Assembly (NCBI RefSeq): GCF_031157255.1 | Contig: NZ_JAVIFX010000052.1 | Coordinates: 1 to 34,616 of the forward strand | Source of the DNA: Bradyrhizobium sp. LHD-71 | GTDB taxonomy: Bacteria; Pseudomonadota; Alphaproteobacteria; Rhizobiales; Xanthobacteraceae | DNA: 34,616 nucleotides | Reading direction: 5' to 3' | Part shown: piece after piece, positions 7,190 through 15,574 of the stretch | How the letters are laid out: each line of letters opens with the position of its first letter | Numbering within the stretch: position 1 is the first letter of the stretch | Notes under the pieces: generated by a model | What the model was told of the DNA's origin: nothing | The model's input: only the letters and a program-made list of their open reading frames with translations | Databases searched by the model: none | Made by a program: the position numbers and the translations under genes

Positions 7190-7828
7190 TTGAATGCCGT
7201 TCTGGTGATTGACGAGCACAGTGTCTACCGTCACGGACTTCGACGGCTGTTAGAAACTCATCTGGCGCAGTCTCGCGTAATGGAGGCCAAGTCGCTAGAG
7301 GAGGCTGTCGTCACACAGGTGTCGTTCGATTTAATGCTGATCGACGCGGCAAGCCTCGGTTACAATTCGTCGGGGACCTTGCAGCGCATCCGATCGATCC
7401 ATCCACAAACGCACTTTGCGGTGATTTCGTACTCCCAGACGAGGGCCGACGCATTCAAGTTCTTGTCGGCAGGCTTCCACGGCTTTCTTTGCAAGCTGCA
7501 GCCAGATGCGGAACTGCTGATTGGCGTCGATGACTTGCTCTCCGGCAAGATATACGTGCCCGGCTGGATCATGGATAACGCGCTTTTCGTGCAATCTGCC
7601 GGAGACGTTCATGCTACCGCCCCGAAGCTGACGCCGCGGCAGCGAGAGATCCTGCCGCTGCTCGCAGCGGGAATGTCGACGAAGGAAATCGCGAGAGAAA
7701 TGGGAATTGCTGCTGGCACCGTCAAGATTCACACGACGGCAGTTCTTCGGGCTCTAGGCGCGCGCAACCGCACTGAAGCTGCGTTTCTCTCGGCAAAGCT
7801 GATCCTCCGCCGCCTCGACGAACGGTGA
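7190..7828 (+). CDS. Orphan NarL-family response regulator with diverged receiver
   Basis: Protein of 212 residues starting at TTG 7190, chosen because GGAGG lies seven bases upstream and the only nearby ATG is out of frame. The receiver keeps the acidic pair D8-E9, phospho-acceptor D52 (LMLIDAAS), S80 and K102 (FLCK). The usual 'L-x-MP-x-x-x-G' after the Asp is replaced by AASLGYNSSG. The LuxR-type helix-turn-helix spans about 145-205 (LTPRQREILPLLAAGMSTKE and GTVKIHTTAVLRALGARNRT). No histidine kinase is adjacent. It may take phosphate from the kinase at 4199 or from a distant one. Confidence 0.88.
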   Translation: MNAVLVIDEHSVYRHGLRRLLETHLAQSRVMEAKSLEEAVVTQVSFDLMLIDAASLGYNSSGTLQRIRSIHPQTHFAVISYSQTRADAFKFLSAGFHGFLCKLQPDAELLIGVDDLLSGKIYVPGWIMDNALFVQSAGDVHATAPKLTPRQREILPLLAAGMSTKEIAREMGIAAGTVKIHTTAVLRALGARNRTEAAFLSAKLILRRLDER

Positions 7829-7851
7829 CGAGGCACAGAGCAGACGCCGGA

Positions 7852-8826
7852 TCATTCCAGCTTGATGTTCGCGTTCTTGATCAGGTCTTCGTTGTTCTTC
7901 ATGTCGTTGTCGAGGAACTGCGCCATCTCGGCGATGGTGCTGGAGCGCGGCGAAGCGCTGATCTGGCGCAGCTTGGACTTCATCGCATCGGTACCGGTGA
8001 TTTCCGTGATCTTCGCGTGCAGCTTCTCGACGATATCGTTCGGGGTACCCTTCGGGGCCCAGACGGCATACCAGCTCGGCAGGTCGGAGTTCGGATAGCC
8101 GCATTCGGTGAGGGTCGGCGCATCCGGGAATTCGGGCGAACGCTCTGGCGCATTGATGGAAAGCAGGTGGAGCCTGCCCGCCTTCACATGCGGCAGAGGA
8201 TTGATCTCGCACATCATGTGGATGTTGCCCGGCAGCAGGTCGTTGAGCGCATCTGCGGCGCCACGATACGGCACATGCAGAATGTCGACCCCGGCGCGGT
8301 ACTTCAGCATCTCGATGCGCATGTGCTGGATGCTGCCGAGTCCGGCCGAGCCGTAGACGATCTTGCCCGGGTTCTGCTTGGCGTAGGCGACGGTGTCCTG
8401 CAACGTCTTCGGCCCCACCGAGGGATGGATCACGAAGCCGGCGATGCTGTCGCCGATACGGGAGACCGGCACGAAGCTGGTCCGGGGGTCGTACGGCGTC
8501 TTCCGCAGCAACGGCAGCACGGACATCGCCGCCGATGGCGTCATCAGAAACGTGTAACCGTCCGGAGCGGCTTTCGACGCCGCCTCGACGCCGATCATGC
8601 CGGCGGCGCCGCCACGGTTTTCGATGATGAACGACTGGCCGAATGCCTGGCTCAGCGCGTCGGCCCAGGGACGGCCAATGATGTCGCTGGCGCCGCCCGG
8701 CGCATAAGGGATAATCAGCTTCACGGGTCGGTTCGGCCAACTTGCCGCCTGCGCCGATGCTTGTCCGCTGACAGCGCCGGTGGCGACGGCAGCCGCCGAC
8801 AACTTCAAGAAATCACGACGCTTCAT
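7852..8826 (-). CDS. tctC: Tripartite tricarboxylate transporter substrate-binding protein (TctC/Bug family), copy 1
   Basis: Periplasmic solute-binding protein of 324 residues, the normal length for the Bug family. The N-terminus MKRRDFLKLSAAA is a twin-arginine-type signal, with the cut near ASA-QA around residue 26. The mature protein starts with the family signature PVKLIIPYAPGGASDIIGRP, and the HVPYRGAADALNDLL segment is typical of ligand-contacting loops. GAGGAGG lies seven bases upstream of the ATG. It is the last gene of the tct operon, 48 bases behind a close paralogue. Bug proteins bind carboxylates such as citrate, tricarballylate or aromatic acids and hand them to TctAB; the ligand here cannot be read. 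Confidence 0.92.
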   Translation of the reverse strand: MKRRDFLKLSAAAVATGAVSGQASAQAASWPNRPVKLIIPYAPGGASDIIGRPWADALSQAFGQSFIIENRGGAAGMIGVEAASKAAPDGYTFLMTPSAAMSVLPLLRKTPYDPRTSFVPVSRIGDSIAGFVIHPSVGPKTLQDTVAYAKQNPGKIVYGSAGLGSIQHMRIEMLKYRAGVDILHVPYRGAADALNDLLPGNIHMMCEINPLPHVKAGRLHLLSINAPERSPEFPDAPTLTECGYPNSDLPSWYAVWAPKGTPNDIVEKLHAKITEITGTDAMKSKLRQISASPRSSTIAEMAQFLDNDMKNNEDLIKNANIKLE

Positions 8827-8874
8827 TGCCAGTCCTCCTCACGCATTGCTTTTATCGGGTCTCGATGACCGCGC

Positions 8875-9840
8875 TCACTCCAGCTTGATGTTCGCGGCCT
8901 TGATCAGCTCGGCGTTGCGCTGAATTTCCTCGCCGAGAAACTTGGCCGTCTCCTCCGGCTTGTCGACAACCTCGACGGCGCTGATCGCCTGCAGCTTCTT
9001 CTTCATGTCATCGCCGCTGCCGATCTTGGCGATCGCCGCATTGAACTTCTGGACGATGTCGGGTGGCGTGCCGATCGGCGCCCAGATCGCGTACCAGCTG
9101 ATCATATCCGAGTTCGGATAGCCGCATTCGGTCAGTGTTGGGACGTTCGGGAATTCCGGCGATCGCTTCGGATGATTGATGCTGAGCAGGATCAGCTTGC
9201 CTGCCTTTACATGCGGCAGCGGATTGATTTCGGCCATCATCTGAATATTGTTCGCCAGGAGGTCGTTCAGCGAATCGGCGCTGCCACGATAGGGCACGTG
9301 CAGGATGTCGATGCCGGCGCGATACTTGAGCATCTCCAGCCGAAAGTGCGTGATCGTGGCGTTGCCTGCTGACCCATAGCTGAGCTTGCCGGGGTTGGCC
9401 TTGGCGTAGTCCACCATCTCCTTGAAGTTCTTTGGCCCGACCGCCGGATGGATCACAAAGCCTGAGATGGTATCGCCAATGCGCCCGACCGGCGTAAAGC
9501 TCTTTTGCGGATCGTAAGGCGTCTTCTGCATCAGCGGCAGGATGGTCAGCGCCGCGCATGGCGTCAGCAGGAAGCTGTAACCATCCGGCGCAGCCTTCAT
9601 GACCGCTTCCGAGCCGATCATGCCGCCGGCGCCGCCGCGGTTCTCGACCACGAACTGCTGGCCGAGCTCCTGGCTGAGCGCCTCCGCCCATGGGCGAGCA
9701 ATGATGTCGCTTGCACCGCCCGGAGCATAGGGCACAACTATCCTAACCGGGCGCGCTGGCCATGTCGCGGCCGACGCACGCGTCGAGATGCCGGCGGCCA
9801 GCCCGGCGGCTGAGAGTTTCAGAAATTCGCGACGGCGCAT
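8875..9840 (-). CDS. tctC: Tripartite tricarboxylate transporter substrate-binding protein (TctC/Bug family), copy 2
   Basis: Protein of 321 residues starting at ATG 9840, which has GGAG seven bases upstream; the frame is open another 25 codons but those are not family-like. The twin-arginine-type signal is MRRREFLKLSAAG, followed by PVRIVVPYAPGGASDIIARP. It is very similar along its whole length to the next gene (same HVPYRG, INPLPHVKAG and PTLTECGYPNSD blocks), so the pair arose by tandem duplication and has since diverged. It is located 58 bases after tctA, as expected for the cognate binding protein of this transporter. Confidence 0.92.
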   Translation of the reverse strand: MRRREFLKLSAAGLAAGISTRASAATWPARPVRIVVPYAPGGASDIIARPWAEALSQELGQQFVVENRGGAGGMIGSEAVMKAAPDGYSFLLTPCAALTILPLMQKTPYDPQKSFTPVGRIGDTISGFVIHPAVGPKNFKEMVDYAKANPGKLSYGSAGNATITHFRLEMLKYRAGIDILHVPYRGSADSLNDLLANNIQMMAEINPLPHVKAGKLILLSINHPKRSPEFPNVPTLTECGYPNSDMISWYAIWAPIGTPPDIVQKFNAAIAKIGSGDDMKKKLQAISAVEVVDKPEETAKFLGEEIQRNAELIKAANIKLE

Positions 9841-9898
9841 TGGCTGTCTCCGTTCTTGTTGTTCTTGGTAGCTTTCGCTCACTGCCGCCCCCGCGGCT

Positions 9899-11407
9899 TC
9901 ACTCCTGGAAGGCAACCTCTCGCTTCTTGCGAATATTGGGCGCGATCACGATCAGCAGCAGCAACGCGGCAAGGATCAGGAACGTCACCGACAGCGGACG
10001 CTGGAAGAATACCATCGGGTCGCCCCGCGATAGAAGCATTGCGCGGCGCATGTAAACTTCCATCAGCGGTCCCAGGATGAAGCCGAGGAGCAACGGCGCC
10101 GGCTCGCAGTTCAGCCGAATGAACAGATAGCCGACCACACCGAAGAAGGCGATGAAGAGGATCTCTTCTGCAGAGTTGTTCAGGCTGTAAGTGCCGATGC
10201 AGCAAAAGAACAGGATCGCGACCGCGAGCAGCCTGTAGGGAACCAGAAGCATACGCACCCAGATGCTGATCAGCGGCAGATTGAGGATGATCAGCATCAG
10301 GTTGCCGATCCACATGGAGACGATCAGTCCCCAGACGAGTCCCGGCTTCTGCTCCATCACCTGAGGGCCGGGAATGATGCCGTGGATCATCATGCCGCCG
10401 ATCATCAACGCCATTACCGCGTTCGACGGAATGCCGAGCGTCAGCATCGGAATGAACGAGGTTTGTGATGCGGCATTGTTGGCGCTCTCCGGCGCGGCGA
10501 CGCCTTCGATCGCGCCCTTGCCAAACTTCTCCGGATTTCGCGACAGCTTCTTTTCCAGCGTATATGCGGAGAACGACGACAGCGTGGCGCCGCCTCCTGG
10601 CAACAGGCCGAGAAAACTGCCAAGCGCTGTGCCGCGCAGCACTGGCCCGATCGACTGCTTCAGGTCCTCACGCGAGGGCATCAGCCCCGATATCTTTGCA
10701 CTCGCAAGATCGCGCCGCTCCGTACTCGTGAGATTGGAGATGATTTCGGCGATGCCGAACACACCCATGGCAAGCGGGACGAAGCCAATGCCGTCGAACA
10801 GATAGCTGATGCCGAAGGTAAAGCGCGTGTTCCCGGTGTTGACGTCGGTACCGACAAGACCGAGCAGCATGCCGATGAAGATCATGCCGAGCGCCTTGAT
10901 GACGGAGCCACGCGCCAGCACGATGGCGAATACGAGACCGAGCACCATCAAGGAAAAGTAATCCGCAGCCGCGAACTGCTGCGCGACCTTGGTCAGCGGC
11001 GGGGCCGCCAGCGTGATGACGAGCGTCGCGACACAGCCGGCGAAGAACGAGCCGAGCGCGGCGATGGCGAGCGCCGGGCCGGCGCGGCCTTGCCTTGCCA
11101 TCTGGTAGCCATCGAGACAGGTGACGACCGCGCTCGATTCGCCAGGAAGGTTCACAAGAATGGCCGTGGTCGAGCCGCCGTACTGCGCGCCATAGTAGAT
11201 GCCGGCGAGCATGATCAGCGCGCCTTCCGGCGTCAAATGATAGGTGATCGGCAGCAGCAGCGCGAGCGTCGCCACGGGCCCCACGCCCGGCAATACGCCG
11301 ATTGCCGTACCGATGACAGTGCCGGCGAAACACCAGAACAGGTTCGTGAGACTGACGGCAACCGACAGTCCAAGCGCGAGATTGCCGAACACATTGCCTA
11401 GTTCCAT
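9899..11407 (-). CDS. tctA: Tripartite tricarboxylate transporter large permease TctA
   Basis: Integral inner-membrane permease of 502 residues, the normal TctA size, with about twelve hydrophobic helices. Family signatures are visible: IGVLPGVGP near residue 40, YYGAQYGGSTTAILVNLPGE around 75-95, and the GLLPGGGATLSSF and LTLGIPSNAVMALMIGGMMI blocks in the second half. ATG 11407 is chosen because MELGNVFGNLALG is the standard N-terminus and AAGG precedes it; the same frame stays open upstream to 11911 only as a shadow of tctB. It overlaps the end of tctB by ten bases, so the two are translationally coupled. It carries the transport path for the solute delivered by the TctC proteins. Confidence 0.95.
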   Translation of the reverse strand: MELGNVFGNLALGLSVAVSLTNLFWCFAGTVIGTAIGVLPGVGPVATLALLLPITYHLTPEGALIMLAGIYYGAQYGGSTTAILVNLPGESSAVVTCLDGYQMARQGRAGPALAIAALGSFFAGCVATLVITLAAPPLTKVAQQFAAADYFSLMVLGLVFAIVLARGSVIKALGMIFIGMLLGLVGTDVNTGNTRFTFGISYLFDGIGFVPLAMGVFGIAEIISNLTSTERRDLASAKISGLMPSREDLKQSIGPVLRGTALGSFLGLLPGGGATLSSFSAYTLEKKLSRNPEKFGKGAIEGVAAPESANNAASQTSFIPMLTLGIPSNAVMALMIGGMMIHGIIPGPQVMEQKPGLVWGLIVSMWIGNLMLIILNLPLISIWVRMLLVPYRLLAVAILFFCCIGTYSLNNSAEEILFIAFFGVVGYLFIRLNCEPAPLLLGFILGPLMEVYMRRAMLLSRGDPMVFFQRPLSVTFLILAALLLLIVIAPNIRKKREVAFQE

Positions 11408-11850
11408 GGCAGCACCTTGAGCGGCATCCCGAGGCCGTAGATAAACAGGCCGATCCCTATCGCCAGCATCAGCACCATGAACATCGCGAACTCGCGCCAG
11501 CGCGTTTCGTGCGTGCCAAGCGCCGTAAGCGTCATCGATACGACCATTGCGACGACAAGTCCGGCGCGATCGATCAGAAGCGAGAACGCGGTGACCGCGA
11601 GCGTCACCATGACCAACGGTCGCCAGGCGAATTTTTCGATTCCCGCGCCTTCGGCGACGAACGCTTTGATCCACATCAGAGCGCCCGTGCCGATCAGGCA
11701 CCACGCGAGGATGCGCGGCAGCACGCCGGTGCCTGGGCGCTGCGGCGTGCCCATGTTGTAGGTCGAGCCGATGTAGAAGGCGCCGATCCCGATAATCAGA
11801 AACAGCAGACCGGTCGCAAAATCCTGGCTGCTCTTTATTCGAATTCGCAT
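11398..11850 (-). CDS. tctB: Tripartite tricarboxylate transporter small permease TctB
   Basis: Small inner-membrane subunit of 150 residues with four predicted helices (about 12-31, 46-66, 78-110 and 122-143), as in the TctB family. The GIGAFYIGSTYNMGTPQRPGTGVLPRILA stretch, here abbreviated at residues 20-48, is the recognisable part. It is the first gene of the operon tctB-tctA-tctC-tctC and overlaps tctA. A purine-rich GGGAGGG lies about twelve bases before the ATG. Its role in the complex is accessory to TctA. Confidence 0.9.
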   Translation of the reverse strand: MRIRIKSSQDFATGLLFLIIGIGAFYIGSTYNMGTPQRPGTGVLPRILAWCLIGTGALMWIKAFVAEGAGIEKFAWRPLVMVTLAVTAFSLLIDRAGLVVAMVVSMTLTALGTHETRWREFAMFMVLMLAIGIGLFIYGLGMPLKVLPWN

Positions 11851-12024
11851 TGGCGGGCAGTCCCTCCCTGGACCACACGAAGGCGGCTACTGTTCGATCA
11901 AGTGATGTCACGCAGGGCCGGCGCGGGCTTCACTCCCGCGACCGCATTGTCCCTGTTATGGTCGCGCGTTTGCCAATGGGTACAATCAACGCGCAAGCGA
12001 CGCAATACGAGCGAAAGCGTACAA

Positions 12025-12636
12025 TCAGGCGTTGGTGGAAGGCCGCGCCTTCACGCGTTCGAACCATGCGGCGATGTTTTTGTTGGCCGGATCGAGCGGC
12101 TGGCCGACCTTGGCAAAGAAGCCAACCATGCAGAACAGGAGGATATCGGCGAGCGTGAACCGCTTGCCGCAAATGAACTCCCTGCCTTCCATCTGTCCGT
12201 CCAGCCATGCGAGCCGGTTCGCTGCCATCTTCTTCAGCCCCGGTGCGGCTTCCGGCACCGTGACAATGCGGCTTTCAAAGAATTTTAGTCCTTCAGCGAA
12301 GCGAAAGCCGTTCGCCAGCGGCTCACAGATATTGAGATCGACACGGCGCGTCCACATGCGACACTCAGCACGTTCCTCCGCGGTCGCTCCAATCAAGACC
12401 GGCGATGGATGTTTCTCTTCCAGATACTCGCAGATCGGGACGATCTCGGAAACGAAGCTGCCATTGTCGAGCTCGAGCGTCGGCATCTGGCCGTGCGGAT
12501 TGCGCGACAGGTGCGGCTCCTTGCGATTGTCGCCGGCACGGAGATCGACGACTTCGATCGGAAGCGAAATGCCTTTCTCTGCAAGAAACATGCGGACGAC
12601 GTGAGGATTTGGCCCAACGGAATCGTACAGCTTCAT
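12025..12636 (-). CDS. Glutathione S-transferase family protein
   Basis: Cytosolic GST-fold protein of 203 residues from ATG 12636, preceded by GAGGGGGAA. The thioredoxin-like N-domain (1-80) shows LYDSVGPNPHVVRMFLAEKG, the cis-Pro region GQMPTLEL and the SEIVPICEYLEE segment whose Ser-Glu/Ile contacts the gamma-glutamyl part of glutathione. The helical C-domain (about 88-200) ends with FTLADILLFCMVGF, with the N-capping Asp typical of GSTs. The exact class is uncertain. A detoxification or catabolic dehalogenase/isomerase role is possible; the neighbouring catabolic genes are compatible with either. Confidence 0.9.
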   Translation of the reverse strand: MKLYDSVGPNPHVVRMFLAEKGISLPIEVVDLRAGDNRKEPHLSRNPHGQMPTLELDNGSFVSEIVPICEYLEEKHPSPVLIGATAEERAECRMWTRRVDLNICEPLANGFRFAEGLKFFESRIVTVPEAAPGLKKMAANRLAWLDGQMEGREFICGKRFTLADILLFCMVGFFAKVGQPLDPANKNIAAWFERVKARPSTNA

Positions 12637-12743
12637 TTTCGTTCCCCCTCGCGGCACATGTATGAAGGCTTAGGCGCCCGTGCTGGCGGCCGCAGCGTAA
12701 ACGAAATTGGATGGTCAGCGGAAGGGGTCGCGCGGTGCCGTTC

Positions 12744-13439
12744 TTAAACGAGAATCAGGTCGAGCACCGCCGCGTAGTGGAAGGAGGCGGCAACCAGCAC
12801 AAAGCCATGCCAGATCGCGTTCTGATATTTGAGACGTTCCCAGACATGGAAGATGACGCCTGCCGAGTAGAGCACACCGCCGATCGCAATCAGCCACAAT
12901 GTCAGTTTCGGCAGCGCGTCGGCGATCACTTCGTAGACCATCACGCCGCTCCAGCCCATCGCCAGATAAAGGCCGATCGCCAACCGGTCGAAGCGACCGG
13001 GGAAGAACAGTTTCAGGACAATGCCGACGGCTGCGATCGTCCATACACCCATCATCAACGCCACCGAGGTAACGCTCATCTCCATCTGGGCAATGAACGG
13101 CGTATAGGTTGCCGCGATCAGCGCGTAGATCGCCGAGTGATCGAAGCGTCGCAGGATCCATTTCCAGCGTGACACCGGAAACAGATTGTAGGTGGCCGAG
13201 AGCGCCAGCATCGTGATCAGGCCGGCAGCATAGATCGAGACCGCCACAATGTCAGCCACCGTCGCGAAATGGCAGGCGAGAACGATCAACACGATCGCCG
13301 CGACCAGACCGAGACCGACACCGATCGCGTGCACGATGCCGTCGGCCAGCAGCTCGTGACGATCATAATTCCATCGGACGCCCGGCGGCGCACCGTGCAA
13401 GGTGCGCGAAGCGAACTCTTTCAACTGAAACGGTGTCAT
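12744..13439 (-). CDS. Haemolysin III / PAQR-like membrane protein
   Basis: Seven-helix integral membrane protein of 231 residues of the HlyIII family, bacterial relatives of PAQR receptors. Helices begin at about residue 33. Conserved polar motifs include E29 with H37 (DRHELLADGIVHAIG), the Ser-x3-Asn of LALSATYNLF, RFDHSAIY, and the C-terminal HVWERLKYQNAIWHGFVLVA, which together supply the His residues thought to bind zinc. There is no clear Shine-Dalgarno before ATG 13439. It is separated from its neighbours by about 110 bases on each side and so is probably transcribed alone. The true function in bacteria (hydrolase or membrane-fluidity sensing) is unsettled. Confidence 0.9.
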   Translation of the reverse strand: MTPFQLKEFASRTLHGAPPGVRWNYDRHELLADGIVHAIGVGLGLVAAIVLIVLACHFATVADIVAVSIYAAGLITMLALSATYNLFPVSRWKWILRRFDHSAIYALIAATYTPFIAQMEMSVTSVALMMGVWTIAAVGIVLKLFFPGRFDRLAIGLYLAMGWSGVMVYEVIADALPKLTLWLIAIGGVLYSAGVIFHVWERLKYQNAIWHGFVLVAASFHYAAVLDLILV

Positions 13440-13554
13440 GCAGGAAGCTTGGCCGGAGTCCGATTAACAAACCACAACGTCAACATTCGACGTTGCGAAC
13501 AACTGATGGCCAAATGATATGATAATTTGATGTCAGGAGACGCTCAAACTTCCG

Positions 13555-14187
13555 TCAGTCTTCCGTCATCCATTGGGCAACCGTCATGACTTGCGGCGGC
13601 TGCGCATAACCGACGGTCCACATGTCGACGGCCCACTCGCCGCCGCCTGCCCGTTCCTTGATCACGGGCGTGTTATGTGGCGTCTGCAGCACCAGCACGT
13701 TGCCGCGATAGCGAGGATCAGCGACCGTGTGGTGGCGGAGATAACCCCAGTCCTGCAACAAGAGCAGCAACGAGGTGATGTTGCGGGTGGTGTCCCAGCA
13801 ATCATAGTTGGACTTGTCTGCATTGTGCCGGAAATCGGCGCGCGGAACGCGAGTGGTGGTGCCAAGCACCGGCCCGAGCCGCTTGTCCCACCAGACCACC
13901 GCGCTCTGGACGGCAGCGCGTTCCGCTGCGGCAGACGCCTTGCCCTTGGCCATGATCGCTTCGAGCGCCTTCTTGTCGGCAGCCGTGAATTCGAACTCCG
14001 CCCTGCGCCGGCAGACAAAACCGTAGCACACGGTCATCGAGCTTCCGCTCGGCGGATAGATCGACACGCTTTCATAAAGCGCGGAAATACCGGCGGTCAT
14101 CTCGATCGCCCGCGACGGTGTGACGAAGCCTGTGATTGCAGCGAGCGACAGCGCCGCGACGAAGACGTGCTTCAGGTGAAAAATCAT
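13555..14187 (-). CDS. Secreted protein of unknown function with possible Cys-His-Asp site
   Basis: A 210-residue protein from ATG 14187 (MIFHLKHVFV). Residues 1-27 form a Sec signal peptide ending SRA, so the mature protein is periplasmic or exported. The middle is helical (66-105). The C-terminal third carries conserved-looking blocks in the order YDCWDTTRN (C130), HHTVADPRYRG, TPHNTPVI (H171) and GEWAVDMW (D188). This Cys, then His, then Asp order with 'H-x-x-x-V-I' and 'W-x-V-D' resembles papain-like/transglutaminase-like cysteine enzymes. I know of similar rhizobial hypothetical proteins but not of any assigned function. The upstream open frame to 14277 lacks a ribosome site. Confidence 0.7.
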   Translation of the reverse strand: MIFHLKHVFVAALSLAAITGFVTPSRAIEMTAGISALYESVSIYPPSGSSMTVCYGFVCRRRAEFEFTAADKKALEAIMAKGKASAAAERAAVQSAVVWWDKRLGPVLGTTTRVPRADFRHNADKSNYDCWDTTRNITSLLLLLQDWGYLRHHTVADPRYRGNVLVLQTPHNTPVIKERAGGGEWAVDMWTVGYAQPPQVMTVAQWMTED

Positions 14188-14322
14188 GCCGCGGAAACTA
14201 GCGGACCGACTTTCACCATGCCAAGGCCCGAGCGCCTCAAGACCACCAGAAATTGCGCCGGCGTGGCGCGGCTGCATCTATCGCGATTCCGCTGCGAAAC
14301 GCGGACCTGCTGACGACGCCGG

Positions 14323-15510
14323 TCATTCAGCCGGTTGAGCGGCGTAGCCCTGTCTGCGCTGATCGGCCGGAAACAACAGCGCAGCGACGATGATGAAGGC
14401 GCAGAGCCCGGCAAACACCTTGAGCGTCAGCGTAAAACCGCCGATCTCATGCAGCCACGCAATCATACCGACCGCGACGCCCGCTGCGGTGAAGCCGATG
14501 AAGTAGCGCACGGAATAGGCGCGCGCCCGCCATTCGTCGGCGGTGTACTTGCCGACCATCGCGTCATTGACGGTGACGAGACCGAACATACCCATGACGA
14601 TGCCGATCGAGACCACGAGGAGCGGAACGTTGTTCAGCACCGCCGCACCGTACAGCAGCGGCGCAGGCAACAGGGCCAGTCCCAAGAAGATCTGCTTCAG
14701 CGAGTGGCGGTCGATCAGCTTGCCTACATTGTATTGCGTCAGCGCGCCAAACACGTAGACGCCGGCCGTGATCAAGCCGAGCAGCGCCGGGTTCGTCGTC
14801 AGCTCGGTCAGACGCTCGGCGAACAGCTTGGGCAGTGCGACGGTGACGGCATTGAACGTGGTCGAGGACGCGAGCACGGCGATCAGGAGCGACGCGAACA
14901 CCCGCCACATGTCCTTCTTGGCGACGCGTGCGGTCGCCTGTTCCGTCTTATGGCCGGAACGTACCTCGTGGCGGACGGCCAGCATGAAGGCGATGCCGAT
15001 GGCTGCAGTAGCGAGCCCCGGCACGACGAACGCCCAGCGCCATCCAAGATATTGGGCAACTACGCCGGTCACGAGCGCGGACGACGCGACGCCAAGGTTA
15101 CCCCACACGCCATTGATGCCGACCTCGCGGCCGATCTGCTGCGCGTAGGAGACGATCATCGCCGTGCCGACCGGATGATAGATCGACGCGAAGATACCGA
15201 TCGCGAACAGGGCCGCGCCAAGCTGCAGCGGAGTCTGCACGAAACCGACGCTGATCATGCTGAGCCCAATGCCGATGAAGAAGATCGCCATCATGTGCCG
15301 CCGGCTCCAGCGGTCGCCGAGCCAACCGGTGGCAAGCGACCCCGCGCCGAAGGCGACGAAGCCGGGTGTCGCGTAGGGAAGCATCTCGGCATAGCCGAGA
15401 CCGAATGCCGGTCCCATCAGGATCACGGCGGCAGCGAAAATCAGCATGGCGTAGTGATCGATGAAGTGCGCGATATTGACGTAGGTGATGACGGTCTGTG
15501 GGCGGTTCAT
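14323..15510 (-). CDS. MFS transporter
   Basis: Major facilitator superfamily permease of 395 residues with about twelve helices. It starts at ATG 15510 (MNRPQTVITYVN); the frame stays open to 15588 but that region is the divergent promoter. Motif A is visible as GWLGDRWSRRH at about residues 62-72, and IYHPVGTAMIVSYAQ at about 110-125 recalls the fosmidomycin-resistance/FsmR-like branch of the family. A cytoplasmic loop rich in charge follows helix six. It is divergent from an AraC-family gene with 64 bases between starts, the usual layout of an exporter and its regulator. The substrate is not inferable. Confidence 0.9.
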   Translation of the reverse strand: MNRPQTVITYVNIAHFIDHYAMLIFAAAVILMGPAFGLGYAEMLPYATPGFVAFGAGSLATGWLGDRWSRRHMMAIFFIGIGLSMISVGFVQTPLQLGAALFAIGIFASIYHPVGTAMIVSYAQQIGREVGINGVWGNLGVASSALVTGVVAQYLGWRWAFVVPGLATAAIGIAFMLAVRHEVRSGHKTEQATARVAKKDMWRVFASLLIAVLASSTTFNAVTVALPKLFAERLTELTTNPALLGLITAGVYVFGALTQYNVGKLIDRHSLKQIFLGLALLPAPLLYGAAVLNNVPLLVVSIGIVMGMFGLVTVNDAMVGKYTADEWRARAYSVRYFIGFTAAGVAVGMIAWLHEIGGFTLTLKVFAGLCAFIIVAALLFPADQRRQGYAAQPAE

Positions 15511-15574
15511 GGCAGGTCCGGCATTGCAAATCAGTGCCGAAAGCATAAGCTGGCGCTTCATCGACGTGTTGCCA
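15511..15574. promoter_or_regulatory. Shared divergent promoter, MFS transporter and AraC-type regulator
   Basis: Only 64 bases separate the two divergent start codons, so the promoters and any operator overlap or extend into the coding regions. A regulator bound here could control both genes. No operator was pinned down by eye. Confidence 0.45.

Noticed and set aside
9899-11911. A single 670-residue minus-strand frame covering TctA and the region of TctB
   Set aside because: Only the part from ATG 11407 is TctA-like. The upstream 168 codons are out of frame with the real TctB (11398-11850), have no family similarity and lack a ribosome site.
11979-12026. Repeated GTACAATCA upstream of the tct operon considered as an operator pair
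   Set aside because: The copies are short, about 40 bases apart, and lie nearer the glutathione S-transferase stop codon than the tctB start; chance is likely.
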